This document shows positions 1-9,526 of a stretch of 64,000 nt of DNA, one piece after another. A program made the position numbers and the translations under genes. The notes under the pieces were generated by a model. The model searched no databases. It saw only the letters and a list, made by a program, of their open reading frames with translations, and was not told the origin of the DNA. Origin of the DNA: CADCVQ01 sp038260305 (GTDB lineage Bacteria; Actinomycetota; Thermoleophilia; Solirubrobacterales; Solirubrobacteraceae); contig JBBSNY010000001.1 of NCBI GenBank assembly GCA_038260305.1, positions 372,001-436,000 of the forward strand, in the 5' to 3' direction. How positions within the stretch are numbered: the stretch's first letter is position 1; each line of letters begins with the position of its first letter.

Positions 1-43
1 CTGGTGCGGCCGCCACACCCGGGCGCCGGTCCCCCGACGCCCG

Positions 44-1819
44 TCAGGCCGTGGTGAGCTCCGACTCCGCGCCGTCCACGCCGAGCACGAGCTGGGCGTA
101 GCGCCCGCCGAGGCTCAGCAGCTCCTCGTGCGTGCCGCGCTCGGCGATCCGGCCGCGATCGAGCACGACGATCTCGTCGGCGTCGCGAACGGTCGACAGG
201 CGGTGGGCGATGGCGATCGTCGTGCGGCCCTCGGCGAGCTGGTCGAGGGCCTCCTGAACGAGGCGCTCGGTACCGGAGTCCAGCGCCGACGTGGCCTCGT
301 CGAGTACGAGCACGGGCGGGTTGCGCAGGATCGTGCGGGCGATCGCGATGCGCTGCTTCTCGCCGCCGGAGAAGCGGTAGCCGCGCTCGCCGACCACGGT
401 GTCGTAGCCGTCGGGGAGCGACGCGATGAGGTCGTGGATGCGCGCCGCGCGGGCGGCGGCGACGAGCTCCGCGTCGGTCGCATCGGGCCGCGCGAAGCGC
501 AGGTTGTCGGCGATCGTCGAGTGAAAGAGGTAGGTCTCCTGGGAGACGAGGCCGACGGTCTGAGCAAGCGACGCGAACGACAGGTCGCGCACGTCGACCC
601 CATCGATGACGACGCGACCGCCGGTGACGTCATAGAGGCGGGAGACGAGGTAGCCGAGCGTCGTCTTGCCCGAGCCGGTCTCGCCGACGATCGCCGTCTT
701 CGTGCCGGGCGCGACGACGAGGTCGACGCCCGCGAGCGTGCGCACCCCGCCCTCCTCGTACTGGAAGGAGACGTTCTCGAAGCGGACCTCGCCGACGACG
801 CGCGCCGGTTCGAGCTCGACCGCGCCGGCGCGTTCGGTGATGTCGATCGGTAGGTCGAGGTACTCGAAGATGCGATCGAACAGCGCGCGCGACGTCTGGA
901 TCTCGAGGCCGACGTTCAGCAGCGAGCCGATCGGAAACAGCAGCCGCGTCTGCAACGTCGTGAAGGCGACGACCGTGCCGATCGTGACCGTCGATGAGCC
1001 GCTCGCGATCGTCAGGCCGGCGAAGAGATAGACGAAGGCGGGCATGATCGCGAAGCTCATCTGCACGATCGACATCCGCCAGCGGCCGGCCATGCGCGAC
1101 TGCACCTCGAGGTTCGCGAGCTGCTCGGACTCGGCGCTGAAGCGCGCCGCGAGCTCGTCGGAGCGGCCCATCGTCTTGCCGAGCAGGACGCCCGATACCG
1201 ATAGGGACTCCTCGACGAGCGAGCTGATGTCGGCGAGCCGACCCTGCTTCTTGGAGGTGATCCGCTTGCGCTCGTTGCCGACGCGGCGCGTGAGCCAGAC
1301 GAAGAACGGAAGCAGCGCGAGGCTCATCGCGGCCAGGCGCCAGTCGAGGATCAGCATCGCGACGATCGTCGTGAGGACGGTCGTGAAGTTCGAGACGATC
1401 GACGTCGCCGTCGTCGTGACGACGTTCTGCACGCCGCCGATGTCGTTCGAGATCCGCGACTGCACCTCGCCCGTGCGCGTACGCGTGAAGAACGCGAGCG
1501 ACAGGCGCTGCAGGTGGCGGTAGACCGCGGTGCGCAGGTCGTGCATGACGCGCTGGCCGACGAGGTTCGAGAGCCACGTCTGGCCGACCCCGATGATGCC
1601 AGTCGCGATCGAGATCGCGACCATGCCGCCGACGAGCCACACGAGCAGCGTCGTGTCGCCCTTCGGGATCGCGACGTCGAGCACCTCGCGCAGCAGGAAC
1701 GGAGTGACCATGCCCAGCCCCGCACTGATCGCGATCAGGCCGAGGACCGTGCCGAGCCGCATCCGATAGGGCCGGAAGAGCCTGCCGATGCGCTTGGTCT
1801 GGTCGTTCACACTCCGCAT
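44..1819 (-). CDS. ABC exporter, fused permease-ATPase
   Basis: Half-transporter of the multidrug/lipid exporter type: an N-terminal six-helix membrane domain (about residues 15-310) fused to an ATPase domain. The Walker A motif GETGSGKTT lies near residue 385, the signature FSGGEKQR near 487, and Walker B LVLDEATSALD follows. It should dimerise in the cytoplasmic membrane and export a hydrophobic compound; the substrate cannot be read from the sequence. The start is the ATG at 1819 (MRSVNDQ); an upstream in-frame ATG at 1840 would run into the palindrome at 1828-1841. About 591 residues, normal for the family. It stands alone, divergent from the secreted propeller gene. Confidence 0.9.
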   Translation of the reverse strand: MRSVNDQTKRIGRLFRPYRMRLGTVLGLIAISAGLGMVTPFLLREVLDVAIPKGDTTLLVWLVGGMVAISIATGIIGVGQTWLSNLVGQRVMHDLRTAVYRHLQRLSLAFFTRTRTGEVQSRISNDIGGVQNVVTTTATSIVSNFTTVLTTIVAMLILDWRLAAMSLALLPFFVWLTRRVGNERKRITSKKQGRLADISSLVEESLSVSGVLLGKTMGRSDELAARFSAESEQLANLEVQSRMAGRWRMSIVQMSFAIMPAFVYLFAGLTIASGSSTVTIGTVVAFTTLQTRLLFPIGSLLNVGLEIQTSRALFDRIFEYLDLPIDITERAGAVELEPARVVGEVRFENVSFQYEEGGVRTLAGVDLVVAPGTKTAIVGETGSGKTTLGYLVSRLYDVTGGRVVIDGVDVRDLSFASLAQTVGLVSQETYLFHSTIADNLRFARPDATDAELVAAARAARIHDLIASLPDGYDTVVGERGYRFSGGEKQRIAIARTILRNPPVLVLDEATSALDSGTERLVQEALDQLAEGRTTIAIAHRLSTVRDADEIVVLDRGRIAERGTHEELLSLGGRYAQLVLGVDGAESELTTA

Positions 1820-1827
1820 TCTAGATG

Positions 1828-1841
1828 GTTGCGCGTGCAAC
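1828..1841. promoter_or_regulatory. Palindrome GTTGC-N4-GCAAC, possible operator
   Basis: A perfect 5-bp inverted repeat with a 4-bp spacer sits 8 bp upstream of the ABC exporter start. TTGC-N4-GCAA palindromes are typical of operators bound by MarR/PadR-like repressors of efflux genes. The position suits repression of the exporter, but no regulator gene is adjacent. Function is inferred. Confidence 0.3.
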
Positions 1842-1899
1842 TACAAGACGCATGTCGCCCGGGCGGCGCAGACTCGCGCACCTTGCGATCCTGCCGTCG

Positions 1900-3768
1900 A
1901 TGTGGACAACGCCGCCAAGCCAGCGAAGGGCACTAGCCGTGACGGGCCCGAGCGTGCTCGCGCTTGTGTATCTCGCGTGCGCCACGCTCGCGCCGCCCGC
2001 CGCAGCGTTCACCAAGCTCGTCCAGAAGCCCGACGCGGCTGGATGCGTTGCGGACGCTGCGAGCCCGTCGTGCGCGCCCGGCCGGGGACTCACCGACGCC
2101 ACCTCGGTGGTGCTCAGCCCTGACGGGGCGAACGCCTACGTCGCGTCGAATATGGCCGGCACGCTCACCGTCTACGATCGCGCCGCGGACGGGACGCTGA
2201 CGCAGAAGGCGGATACGGCCGGCTGCTTCTCCGACATGGCCACCGTGGGCTGTGCGGATGCGGTGGCGCTTGCCGGCCCCACGGATGTCGCGATCAGCAG
2301 CGACGGCGAGAGCGTCTACGTCGCCGCGTCCGCAAGCCACGCCGTCGCGGTGTTCGGCCGCGCACCAGACGGCGGGCTCATCCAGAAGCCGGGTGCCGCT
2401 GGCTGCATCTCGGACCTGGCGGCCGAGTCTTGCGCCCCCGGCCACGATGTCGGCCCCCTCTCCGCCGTGGTCGTGAGCCATGACGGGACGAGTGTCTACG
2501 CGGCGAGTGACGCGGGCGACTCGATCACGCGCTTTGAGCGTGCGGCGAACGGCACCCTGACGCAGCAGCCCGGCGTCGCCGGCTGCCTCTCGGGAGCGCT
2601 GATCTCGGGCTGCATGGGCGCGCGGGAGCTCGGTGGGCCGACCGACCTGGCCCTCAGCTCGAATGACCGCAGCATGTATGTCAGCGCCACCGCCAGCGCC
2701 GCGATCGTGGTGCTCGATCGTGCGCCGGACGGGAGCCTGACGCAGAAGGCTGGGCAAGCCGGATGCATCGTGTCGATCTCGTTCAACAATTTGTGCGCCA
2801 CCACGCGGCTGATGAGCAACCCGACCTCGGTCGCGTTGAGCCCCGGCGACGCCAACGCGTACTTCACGTCGATCGGCGGGGTCGCGGTGTTCGACCGAGC
2901 CGCGGACGGCACGCTGACGCAGAAGCCGGGCACGGCCGGCTGCGTTGCGCACGTGCCCAGCAACGGAGCCTGCGCGACCGCCGGCCCCTACGTCAGTAGC
3001 GCTACGTCGCTGACGGTGAGCCCCGACGGCGCGAACGCGTACCTGACGGCGACCCCGTCCGCGCGCGCGGGCTCTCCCGCGGACGGGGCGGTCGCGGTCT
3101 TCGAACGCGCCGCCGATGGCGCGCTGACGCCGGAGCCCGGCGCGGCCGGATGCGTCGACGCGGGCGTCGCGAGCAACGGCTGCGTCGCCGGGCGGGGTCT
3201 GGTCGGTGCGTCGTCCGTGGCCGTCAGCCCGGACGGCGCGAACGCCTATGTCAGCAGCCCCGGGAGCAGCGCGGTCGCGGTCTTCGACAAGACCTCGTTC
3301 GCGCCGCCGCTGCCACCTGCCGGTCCACCGCCGGCGCCGCCCGCCGACGCCCGGCCGGTCCTGACGCGGCTGGCGCTCGCCCCGGCGGACTTCCGCCCGA
3401 GCGCGACCCGCTCGAGCATCGCGTCGGGCCGCGCGGCGCGAGGCGGCAGCCGCGTGTCGTATCGGCTGTCGGAGGCGGCCACCGTTCGCTTCGGGGTCCA
3501 GCGCGTCCTGCCCGGCCGGCGTGTAGGCGGCAAGTGCGTGCGAGCCACGCGCTCAAACCGGCGCGCAAGATCCTGCGTTCGCCACCCATCGTTGCAGGGC
3601 ACGTTCTCGATGGCGGGCAAGGCCGGGACCAATAGGTTGCGCTTCACGGGTCGGCTGCGCCGGCGCGCGCTCGCCCCGGGCCGTTACCGGCTGCGCGCCG
3701 TCGCGCGCGACACCGCCACGAACCGATCGCGGGCCAAGGTCGCGGGCTTCACGATCCGCGCACGGTAG
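1900..3768 (+). CDS. Secreted beta-propeller repeat protein
   Basis: About 622 residues. After an N-terminal signal peptide (hydrophobic stretch ALAVTGPSVLALVYLACA, cleavage near PPAAA) there are about seven repeats of about 75 residues. Each carries a segment like SPDGANAYVAS, then VAVFDRAADGTLTQK and a Cys-containing GxAGC segment. This is the 40-residue/YVTN-type propeller pattern common in Thermoleophilia surface proteins. The C-terminal part (from about residue 480) is proline-rich, then Arg-rich and beta-like, perhaps a wall-associating domain. The ATG at 1900 places the signal peptide properly; the ORF extends upstream to 1825. Ligand unknown. Confidence 0.75.
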   Translation: MWTTPPSQRRALAVTGPSVLALVYLACATLAPPAAAFTKLVQKPDAAGCVADAASPSCAPGRGLTDATSVVLSPDGANAYVASNMAGTLTVYDRAADGTLTQKADTAGCFSDMATVGCADAVALAGPTDVAISSDGESVYVAASASHAVAVFGRAPDGGLIQKPGAAGCISDLAAESCAPGHDVGPLSAVVVSHDGTSVYAASDAGDSITRFERAANGTLTQQPGVAGCLSGALISGCMGARELGGPTDLALSSNDRSMYVSATASAAIVVLDRAPDGSLTQKAGQAGCIVSISFNNLCATTRLMSNPTSVALSPGDANAYFTSIGGVAVFDRAADGTLTQKPGTAGCVAHVPSNGACATAGPYVSSATSLTVSPDGANAYLTATPSARAGSPADGAVAVFERAADGALTPEPGAAGCVDAGVASNGCVAGRGLVGASSVAVSPDGANAYVSSPGSSAVAVFDKTSFAPPLPPAGPPPAPPADARPVLTRLALAPADFRPSATRSSIASGRAARGGSRVSYRLSEAATVRFGVQRVLPGRRVGGKCVRATRSNRRARSCVRHPSLQGTFSMAGKAGTNRLRFTGRLRRRALAPGRYRLRAVARDTATNRSRAKVAGFTIRAR

Positions 3769-3836
3769 CCGCGACGGCGAAGCCGCACAGGTCGGGCCGG
3801 CGGGCGCCGCGGGTGGAATGCCACCCCCGACCGTGC

Positions 3837-4709
<873 letters not shown>

Positions 4710-4786
4710 CCGTTCGACTCTACTTCGCGACGAATGTCGCGCCGGGCCTTCCGTCGCCGCGGGCGAGCCTGGGAAGATCTCACCCC

Positions 4787-5388
4787 ATGAGCACGGTTGC
4801 CGGCGGGGGACGGATGCGTCGGATGACGCCGGCCATGCGCGAGGTCGCGACGGTGACGCCGCTCGAGCTCTTCTTCGACCTCGTCTTCGCGCTCGCGCTG
4901 ACGCAGTGCACCGCGCTGATGGCGCACGAGCCGACGTGGGAGGGGCTCGGCAAGGGGCTGCTCGTGCTCGGCATGCTGTGGTGGTCGTGGGTCGGCTACG
5001 CGTGGCTGACGAGCGTCGTCGACCCGGAGGAGGACGCCGTCCGGCTCGCGATCTTCGTCGCGATGGCGGCCCTGCGACGCCGGCGGCCCGTACTTCTTCG
5101 GCGCCGAGGGCTGGAAGCTGTCGCCGCACCACTTCGCCGAGCGCCACGCGCTGATCGTCATCATCGCGCTCGGCGAGTCGATCGTCGCGGTCGGCGTCGG
5201 GGCGCAGGAGCGCGTGGACGCCGGAATCGTCGCCGCTGCGGCCGTCGAGATCCCGGCGCTGGCGTCCCTGTGCGTGCTAGCGGCTAGCGCTGGCCCTCAC
5301 GGCGCTGATCGCGCTCGAAACGCGCAGCTATGGGGAGTCGCGAACGCGCCTGCGCCAGGAGCTGCATTACGACAGCGAGCTGCACTGA
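4787..5388 (+). pseudogene. LtrA-family membrane protein, decayed
   Basis: Three collinear pieces of a low-temperature-requirement A (LtrA) protein lie in three reading frames. Piece one (4787 to about 5072) gives the N-terminus with TPLELFFDLVFALALTQ. Piece two (about 5085-5280, frame shifted) gives GPYFFGAEGWKLSPHHFAER and ALIVIIALGESIVAVGVGA. Piece three (about 5284-5388, third frame) gives LALTALIALETRSYGE and ends ELHYDSELH. Intact LtrA proteins have nearly 400 residues; only about 190 remain, so two internal deletions or frameshifts removed several membrane helices. It cannot encode a functional protein. Confidence 0.85.
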
Positions 5389-5398
5389 TCGCGGCAAG

Positions 5399-5427
5399 TT
5401 GGCGCGTGGCAGCAGTCGTGCTTATTG
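5399..5427 (+). promoter_or_regulatory. Putative promoter of the cold-shock gene
   Basis: TTGGCG (5399-5404) and TTATTG (5422-5427) are separated by exactly 17 bp. A start near 5434 would give a leader of about 140 nt. The leader can fold: AACCGTT (5435-5441) pairs with AACGGT near 5472, and there is a CGGGCC/GGCCCG hairpin near 5478-5495. Long structured leaders are usual for cold-shock mRNAs. Matches to the consensus are partial, so this is inference. Confidence 0.35.
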
Positions 5428-5576
5428 CTGCAAGAACCGTTCGCGCTGCCAAGCAGGTACTGTTGCGCAGGAACGGTCGGGCCAACAGGGCCCGGCAGCA
5501 AAGTAGTGCCAGCGCCCCGTGTCGTTGCCCCAAAGCATCCTCGGAGTGTGCAGCACGCCATCCGAGGAGGGCCAGC

Positions 5577-5780
5577 ATGGCCACCGGAACCGTAAAGTGG
5601 TTCAGCGACGACAAGGGGTTTGGCTTCATCAGCCCCGACGATGGACAGAAGGATCTCTTCGTCCATCACACGGGCATTCTGGGTGAGGGCTACCGCAGCC
5701 TCGCCGAGGGAGCCAAGGTCAGCTATGACGCCGAAGCCGGCGACAAGGGTCCCAAGGCGGTCAACGTCCAGGCCATCTGA
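5577..5780 (+). CDS. Cold-shock protein, CspA family
   Basis: 67-residue single-stranded nucleic-acid-binding protein with the OB-fold cold-shock domain. RNP1 is visible as KGFGFISPD, RNP2 as DLFVHHTGI, and the N-terminus is MATGTVKWFSDDKG. Likely an RNA chaperone that melts mRNA structure. The ATG at 5577 follows GAGGAGG and is the only start giving the canonical N-terminus. Preceded by a probable structured leader and followed by a strong hairpin terminator, so transcribed alone. It is the only intact gene between 4.8 and 7.5 kb. Confidence 0.95.
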   Translation: MATGTVKWFSDDKGFGFISPDDGQKDLFVHHTGILGEGYRSLAEGAKVSYDAEAGDKGPKAVNVQAI

Positions 5781-5833
5781 TCTGATCGCCGGCCTGGGCT
5801 CCTAGGGGGCCCGGATCACGATCTTCGTCGTAC

Positions 5834-5863
5834 CGAGGGCGACCGTGCAAGCGGTCGCCCTCG
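5834..5863 (+). terminator. Hairpin terminator after the csp gene
   Basis: Perfect 11-bp stem CGAGGGCGACC / GGTCGCCCTCG with an 8-nt loop, 54 nt after the stop codon. There is no clear U-tract, as is common in high-GC actinobacteria. It may also serve the converging relic on the minus strand. Confidence 0.65.
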
Positions 5864-5898
5864 TCGTTGCAGGGCGGCCCGCGGCTCGAGTGATCGTG

Positions 5899-6830
5899 CT
5901 AGGGCGCCTTGGCGAGGTAGAAGGAGCGCTTGCTCGAGCGCAGCTTGATCGTCTTCTTCAGCCGGAAGTCGCGGACGTCGACGCGGCCCGTCTTGACGCG
6001 CGTGAGCGTGCCGTCGCAACGGTCCTCGACGAGCCACCAGGTCCCGCGCACCGTCGCCGACGAGCGTCGGCCGGCCGTGCGGAAGTCGCCGCTGCCGTGG
6101 CCCCACAGGCGCCGCACCTTGCGCTTGCTGCGCTTCTTCTTCGCCTTCGTCTTCGCGGCGGCGGCGGCGGCGAGATCCGGCCGGTCGAGGCTCGCCGAGC
6201 GGGCGGCGGTGCGGCTCGCCGCCGGCGACGTGCCGTCGCCGAAGCTCCAGTCGTAGCGGGCGACGCTGCCGTCGGGATCGACCGAGGCGTTTGCGTCGAA
6301 CGTCGACGGCTCCCCGACCGGCCGCGGCGCGTCACTGAACGACGCGACCGGCGCCTGCGACGGCGCGAGCACGACCGCGGCGTTCTCGACCCCGCCGACC
6401 GCACTCGCGTCGTTCGCACGCGAGCTCAGGGTGCCGGCGGCCGCGATCGTCCACTCGCCGACGTTGCCGTCCTGGCCGAGATAGAGCGAGCGCCCGTCCG
6501 GGCTCGCCGCGGCGTCGCGCGTGCTCGCCTCGACGACGTACGCCGCCGCGGCCGGTGACAGCGCGCCGAGCGCGCCGCTTGCGCCGACCGCGTATTGGTC
6601 GATGCGCCCGGGCGTGCCGCTGCTCGTCGGCGTCCGGGCGTACGCGCCCCCGGCGCGATCGGCACGACGCCCCCACCGTTGAGATCACCGAACACTCCGG
6701 TGATCGAGCCGCCGCCGAGCGCGCCGGCCGCATCGATCGCGAAGTGGGCGATGCCGCTGCCGCCGGTGGCGGCGGTCGCGTAGAGGTGCCGGCCGTCGGG
6801 TGAGACGGTCATGCGCCCCGCGTCGCGACC
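5899..6830 (-). pseudogene. Propeller/PKD surface protein, truncated and frameshifted
   Basis: On the minus strand, homology begins abruptly near 6830 (GRMTVSPDGRHLYATAA), with an in-frame stop just upstream and no signal peptide. Propeller repeats run to about 6650, where the frame shifts. The second frame continues with GTPGRIDQYAVGASG, SPDGRSLYLGQDGN and a PKD-like domain (FDANASVDPDGSVARYDWSF). It ends in a Lys/Arg-rich linker and a C-terminal module (VRGTWWLVEDRCDGTLTRV) at a stop at 5899. Loss of the secretion signal plus a frameshift makes it a pseudogene. Confidence 0.75.
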
Positions 6831-6945
6831 CTACGGCTGCAACCCGACGCGATGGTGGGCGTTGCGCACACACCGTCGTGCGTGTCGTACGCCACATTGC
6901 GCCGATGCCCCGCCGCCAGAGGCTCGCGCTGACATCATCCGGCGG

Positions 6946-7541
6946 ATGGCCTACGACGAGTCGGGCCTGCTGTCGCTGCCGGTCGTCGCCGCCCGGCTCG
7001 CGCGCGGCCGCGATGTCGTGACGCGGGCGGACTACCGCGCCGACGCCAGCGCGTGGATCGACTATCCCGGGCCGCCGGGGACGATCCGGACGGTGTCGTT
7101 CGTCGACGTCGAGCGCGGCCGCGTCGACCCCACGCTGTTCAAGGGCAAGGTCGTCGTTGTCGGCGCGACGGCGCAGTCGCTGAAGGACGTCTTCGCATCC
7201 GCGGCTTCACCGCCTACGCCGAGCCGCGCGCGCCCGAGCGCGTCAACGCGCTGCTGCACGCGCGCGGCGACGAGCCGTTTGCGATCGGCATCGGGCTGAA
7301 CTCGGGCCCGGTCATGGCCGGCAACGTCGGCAGCGAGCGCCGGATGGCGTACTCGACGATCGGCGACACGACGAACACCGCGTCGCGGCTGGAGAGCATC
7401 ACGAAGGGCACGGCTCACACGATCTTCCTGTCGGACCCCGTCCGGACGACGCTCACGCGCCCGCGCACGGACCTCGTTCACGTCGACGTCATGGAGGTAC
7501 GCGGCAAGGACGCGCCGGTGACGGTGTGGTCGATCGGATGA
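6946..7541 (+). pseudogene. CHASE2-adenylate/guanylate cyclase relic
   Basis: Two frames hold pieces of one class III nucleotidyl cyclase. 6946 to about 7195 encodes the end of an extracellular CHASE2 sensor (FVDVERGRVDPTLFKGKVVV, then GATAQSLKDVF). Immediately after, in another frame, about 7200-7541 encodes the second half of the cyclase catalytic domain (GIGLNSGPVMAGNVGSERR, YSTIGDTTNTASRLES). Missing are the start of CHASE2, the transmembrane helices and the metal-binding first half of the cyclase domain. One deletion joined the two halves and another removed the N-terminus. Not functional. Confidence 0.8.
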
Positions 7542-7555
7542 CGCGCGGGCGCTGC

Positions 7556-8572
7556 TCAGCGCGGCGACGGCGCGAGCTTCGCCAGTTGGCGCTCCTCGCT
7601 GATCGTCACGACGTCCCACACGAACCCCAGCCGCTGCAACGTCGCGATGACGATCGCGCTCGGGTCCAGTGCGCGCTCATACCAGCGCATCCCGTGCGCT
7701 GCGGAGGTGGGGAAGGCATGGTGGTTGTTGTGCCAGGCCTCGCCGAAGGACAGCGGTGCGAGCCACAGCAGGTTGCGCGAGTGGTCGCCGGTGTCGAAGC
7801 GCCGGCGCCCGAAGAAGTGACACAGCGAGTTGATCGAGTAGGTGACGTGATGCAGCAGGACGATCCGCACCGCGCCGCCCCAGAGCAGACCGGTGAGCGC
7901 CGAGGACAGCGTGCCGCCGAGCGCGTAGCCGAGCCCGAACGGCAGCGCGAGGCCGAGCCCGATCCACCACAGCGTCGTGCGGTCGACGAAGCTGATCGTT
8001 GCGTCGTTGACGAGGTCGGGGGCGTAGCGGCGCTTGTTCGCGCGCTGCGTGTGCTGAAACAGCCAGCCGACATGGGCGTGGGCGAGCCCGCGCAGCGCGC
8101 CGCGCAGGCCGCCGCCATGGTCGACATGCGGGCTGTGGGGATCGCCCGGCTGGTCGGAGAAGGCGTGGTGCTTGCGGTGATCGGCGACCCAGGCGGTGAT
8201 CGGGCCCTCGATCGCCATCGTCCCCATGACCGCGAGCGTCGCGCGCAGCGCCTTGCTCGTCGCGAATGCGCGGTGCGTGAAGTGGCGGTGAAAGCCGACG
8301 GTGATGCCGAGGCCGGTGACGACGTACATGAGCGCGAAGACCGCGAAGTCGTGCCAGTGCAGGAACTCGGCCCACGCCTGCCACACGACGATTCCCAGCG
8401 CGAGCACCGGCACCACCGTGACGATGCCCGTCGCGATCCGGTCGGCCGTCTCGTTGCTGCACGGCTCGATGTCCTGCGCGGTTGGGGAGCGGGCGCTCGC
8501 TCCGATCGTGTCTGCACCGGTCACGTCGTCGGCCGACGGCCCGGCGTCCTGCACGCCCAGGGCGCTCTGCAT
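7556..8572 (-). CDS. Acyl-CoA/acyl-lipid delta-9-type desaturase
   Basis: 338-residue membrane diiron desaturase that puts a double bond into saturated acyl chains. The three histidine boxes are HRHFTH (from residue 95), HRKHH (from 132) and HNNHH (near 279). The spacing and sequence match stearoyl-CoA/acyl-CoA delta-9 desaturases. Hydrophobic helices near residues 47-65, 75-93 and 180-220 anchor it in the membrane. The ATG at 8572 follows the stop of the 62-residue gene by 2 nt, so it is the last gene of the sigma factor operon. This suggests that membrane fluidity is an output of that sigma factor. Confidence 0.88.
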   Translation of the reverse strand: MQSALGVQDAGPSADDVTGADTIGASARSPTAQDIEPCSNETADRIATGIVTVVPVLALGIVVWQAWAEFLHWHDFAVFALMYVVTGLGITVGFHRHFTHRAFATSKALRATLAVMGTMAIEGPITAWVADHRKHHAFSDQPGDPHSPHVDHGGGLRGALRGLAHAHVGWLFQHTQRANKRRYAPDLVNDATISFVDRTTLWWIGLGLALPFGLGYALGGTLSSALTGLLWGGAVRIVLLHHVTYSINSLCHFFGRRRFDTGDHSRNLLWLAPLSFGEAWHNNHHAFPTSAAHGMRWYERALDPSAIVIATLQRLGFVWDVVTISEERQLAKLAPSPR

Positions 8573-8574
8573 CG

Positions 8575-8763
8575 CTACGCGCCGAAGCTCGCGCCGGTGC
8601 GGCCCTTGAGCTCGGCGAGTTCGAGCGCGAGCGCGTCGACGACCTCGTTGAGGTCTCCGATCGCGCTGTAGTCGCCGTCGCGCAACAGCTGGGTCGCCGC
8701 GCGTGCCTCCGACAGGCCCTCTTCGAGGCGGTCGAGCGCGGATTCGATGCTGGTGACATCCAT
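8575..8763 (-). CDS. Small 62-residue acidic helical protein
   Basis: No family recognised. The acidic protein (MDVTSIESALDRLEEGLSEA at the start) is predicted almost wholly alpha-helical, with heptad-like Leu/Ala spacing. It has no Cys or His cluster, so it is not a zinc-finger anti-sigma factor. It lies 43 nt downstream of the sigma factor gene and 2 nt upstream of the desaturase ATG. Tight packing and coding-like third-position GC support a real gene. By position it might modulate the sigma factor or the desaturase, but nothing in the sequence proves this. Confidence 0.6.
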   Translation of the reverse strand: MDVTSIESALDRLEEGLSEARAATQLLRDGDYSAIGDLNEVVDALALELAELKGRTGASFGA

Positions 8764-8806
8764 GCCGCGCAGGCTACCTTGACGGCGGCCAGAGCGGGAT
8801 CGAGGC

Positions 8807-9367
8807 TCACGCCGCGAGGGCGGTCTCGAGGTTGGAGCGTGCCCGCACGATGAGCGACTTCGTCGCCGGCACGGTCGTCTGCAGCGCACGAGCGGTCTCG
8901 GCGTGCGTGCGGCCGTCGAACTCGCGCATGACGAGGGCGATCCGCTGGCGCTCGGGGAGGCGGCCGATCTCGGACACGATCTGACGCATCTCGTCGGCCT
9001 CGGCGAAGCGGACGGCGGGGTCACACTCCGACGAGGACACGGCGCGCATCCCGACCTCGTCGTCATAGAGGTCCGAGCGCTGCGGCGCGCGCAGCTCGTC
9101 GAGGGCGCGGTTGCGGACGATCATGTACAGCCACGGCCGTAGTGCCATCGGCCGGTCCGTCGCCCGCAGGCCGCGGTAGGCGCGGATGAACGCGTCCTGC
9201 ACGACATCGTCGCCGTCGTGGCCGGACGTGTGCAGCATGCGCCGTGCGAACGCGAGCAGCGCCGAGCGGTAGCGGTCGTGGATCTCGGAGAAGGCGCGGT
9301 CGTCGCCGCTGCGAAAATGGACGACGAGCTGGTCATCGGTGAGGCGTGAGGGGGGCGGGGCAATCAT
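8807..9367 (-). CDS. ECF-type sigma-70 family sigma factor
   Basis: 186 residues. Sigma region 2 (about 15-90) holds the core-binding and -10 recognition segment (DDVVQDAFIRAYRGLR, then RPWLYMIVRNRALDELR). Region 4 (about 125-183) holds the helix-turn-helix (LPERQRIALVMREFDGRTHA). Lacking regions 1 and 3, it is an ECF-type factor directing RNA polymerase to a small regulon. AAGGAG six bases before the ATG supports the start. First gene of an apparent operon with the 62-residue protein and the desaturase. No classical anti-sigma gene is adjacent. Confidence 0.9.
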   Translation of the reverse strand: MIAPPPSRLTDDQLVVHFRSGDDRAFSEIHDRYRSALLAFARRMLHTSGHDGDDVVQDAFIRAYRGLRATDRPMALRPWLYMIVRNRALDELRAPQRSDLYDDEVGMRAVSSSECDPAVRFAEADEMRQIVSEIGRLPERQRIALVMREFDGRTHAETARALQTTVPATKSLIVRARSNLETALAA

Positions 9368-9526
9368 GCGGGGCTCCTTGCCGGGTGGATCTATGACTGC
9401 ACAATCCCGGCTGGCGGCCTCGATGCCCTCGACCCCTGGGTCACACCTCTCCCACTCAGGTGGGGCGTTGGTCCACCTAGGGTGGGTGTGGTGGGTCGGC
9501 CGCCCGATGTGGCAAGCTCAGAGCCG

